Made by a program: the position numbers and the translations under genes. Source: Candidatus Omnitrophota bacterium (GTDB taxonomy: Bacteria > Hinthialibacterota > Hinthialibacteria > Hinthialibacterales > Hinthialibacteraceae). Taken from it: a stretch of DNA of 64,000 bases. Shown in pieces: positions 63,495 to 64,000 of the stretch (the first letter of the stretch is position 1; each line of letters begins with the position of its first letter). The stretch lies in assembly GCA_003598175.1 (NCBI GenBank), contig QZKN01000085.1, positions 62,001-126,000 of the forward strand, in the 5' to 3' direction. The notes under the pieces were generated by a model. It searched no databases. It was given only the letters and a program-made list of their open reading frames with translations, and was not told the origin of the DNA.

Positions 63495-63806
63495 CAATGA
63501 TGAATAAATATCTGTGAATCAACAAATTTCGATTGGCGTAGTTGGACGCTTTACCAATCTCGGGCATTATTTGATTATCACGGTATATGAGGTAACCGAT
63601 TGAGGCGGTGTCATGATATATGGCTATCCATGCGAATATTGCAAAGGAACAGTGCAACCACGAACCGTAAAACGGGAGGCATTCAAACACAAAAGGGGAA
63701 GTTTTTTCCGTAAGGCGAATTCCGTCTGTTCCGGCGTTTGGGTCTGTATGTAGTTCCAACGATTGCCAATGCGATGAACATAGGTGTCCACACAAAAGTG
63801 CTGAGA
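63495..63806. other. Intergenic region, nothing recognised
   Basis: No gene, repeat or terminator is clear in these 312 bases between the convergent ends of the Gfo/Idh/MocA gene and the partial gene at the window edge. Several antisense frames are open, but none has coding character. Confidence 0.4.
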
Positions 63807-64000
63807 TCACCCAACCACAACAAACTCAGAGGAATAGGTACGCACCAGATCCACATGGCAGGGTCGTGCGCGAACGGCAAAACCATGCCGTCCGCTTTCC
63901 TCGCAGGGAACATCCACGGCAAATGTATGGATACCGTCGTTATTCGAATCCAGATGTCTGGTCAGGTAGATTCTTCCATTGCAGAAGTTTCCCATCGAAT
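63807..64000 (-). CDS. 3' end of a gene leaving the window (glucan-phosphorylase-like C-terminus?)
   Basis: The frame is open from the window edge to a stop at 63807 and reads about 64 residues: GRIYLTRHLDSNNDG, then ESGRHGFAVRARPCHVDL and a hydrophobic end. The pattern recalls the C-terminal beta domain of long alpha-glucan phosphorylases (GRHGFTVRV-type stretch), but the piece is too short to be sure. The main gene body lies beyond 64000. Confidence 0.4.
   Translation of the reverse strand, partial: SMGNFCNGRIYLTRHLDSNNDGIHTFAVDVPCEESGRHGFAVRARPCHVDLVRTYSSEFVVVG

Noticed and set aside
1..64000. CRISPR array or Cas genes
   Set aside because: No regularly spaced direct repeats and no Cas-like protein were seen on either strand.
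1..64000. Insertion sequence or prophage
   Set aside because: No transposase, integrase or structural phage protein was recognised; the duplication at 30.9-32.8 kb has no transposase.

Overview
The window looks like a chromosomal segment of an uncultured, Gram-negative-type bacterium. Evidence for this is an AMIN/LysM periplasmic amidase, Sec and Tat signal peptides, a very large nonulosonate-containing surface polysaccharide locus, and secreted Gfo/Idh/MocA, FAD-dependent and DUF1680 enzymes. That gene mix is seen in PVC-type and neighbouring candidate phyla, but no marker here fixes the phylum. One tRNA gene (Glu, CTC) is present. I see no rRNA, CRISPR array, phage or intact insertion sequence.

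Region 1 (1-15.6 kb) is mixed housekeeping and accessory DNA. It holds a divergent pair of secreted proteins (a beta-propeller-like protein and a 1174-residue double-FAD oxidoreductase), a decayed AAA ATPase, tRNA-Glu, a cysH-DUF89 pair, a TPR protein, an N-acetylmuramoyl-L-alanine amidase, a radical SAM/SPASM protein, a large DUF2339 membrane protein and a deoxyhypusine-synthase-like protein.

Region 2 (about 15.8-54.4 kb) is one co-directional polysaccharide/glycan locus of more than 30 genes. It starts after a candidate sigma70 promoter with an EPS-type winged-helix regulator and ends at a clear intrinsic terminator at 54.34 kb. It encodes two separate nonulosonic-acid modules. The first (19.6-24.9 kb) is NeuB-like synthase, KdsC-like HAD phosphatase, NeuA-like CMP-transferase, a Gfo/Idh/MocA dehydrogenase and an SDR. 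It resembles a route through a 9-phosphate, as in KDN biosynthesis. The second (25-35.2 kb) is a complete pseudaminic-acid-type set: PseB, PseC, a cytidylyltransferase fused to an aminotransferase, PseH, PseG fused to a GNAT domain, and PseI. A toxin-antitoxin cassette (HicBA plus MNT/HEPN) sits inside the second module and carries the scars of a tandem duplication, including a 39-codon copy of the start of pseG. Downstream are GT-B-like proteins, an ATP-grasp enzyme, two PIG-L deacetylases, an ABC flippase, FemAB/GNAT acyltransferases, two asparagine-synthetase-type amidotransferases, a methyltransferase, a membrane sulfatase-fold protein, two GT4 glycosyltransferases, and a WlbA plus fused WlbB-WlbC set for a 2,3-diamino sugar.

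Region 3 (55.5-64 kb) returns to scattered genes. There is a CheY-like receiver, a decayed ORF, a secreted DUF1680/GH127-type glycosidase, a cluster of toxin-antitoxin genes (BrnTA, a lone HicB, HigBA) around a Tat-exported PLP-dependent transsulfuration-type enzyme, a Tat-exported Gfo/Idh/MocA protein, and the 3' end of a gene that leaves the window.
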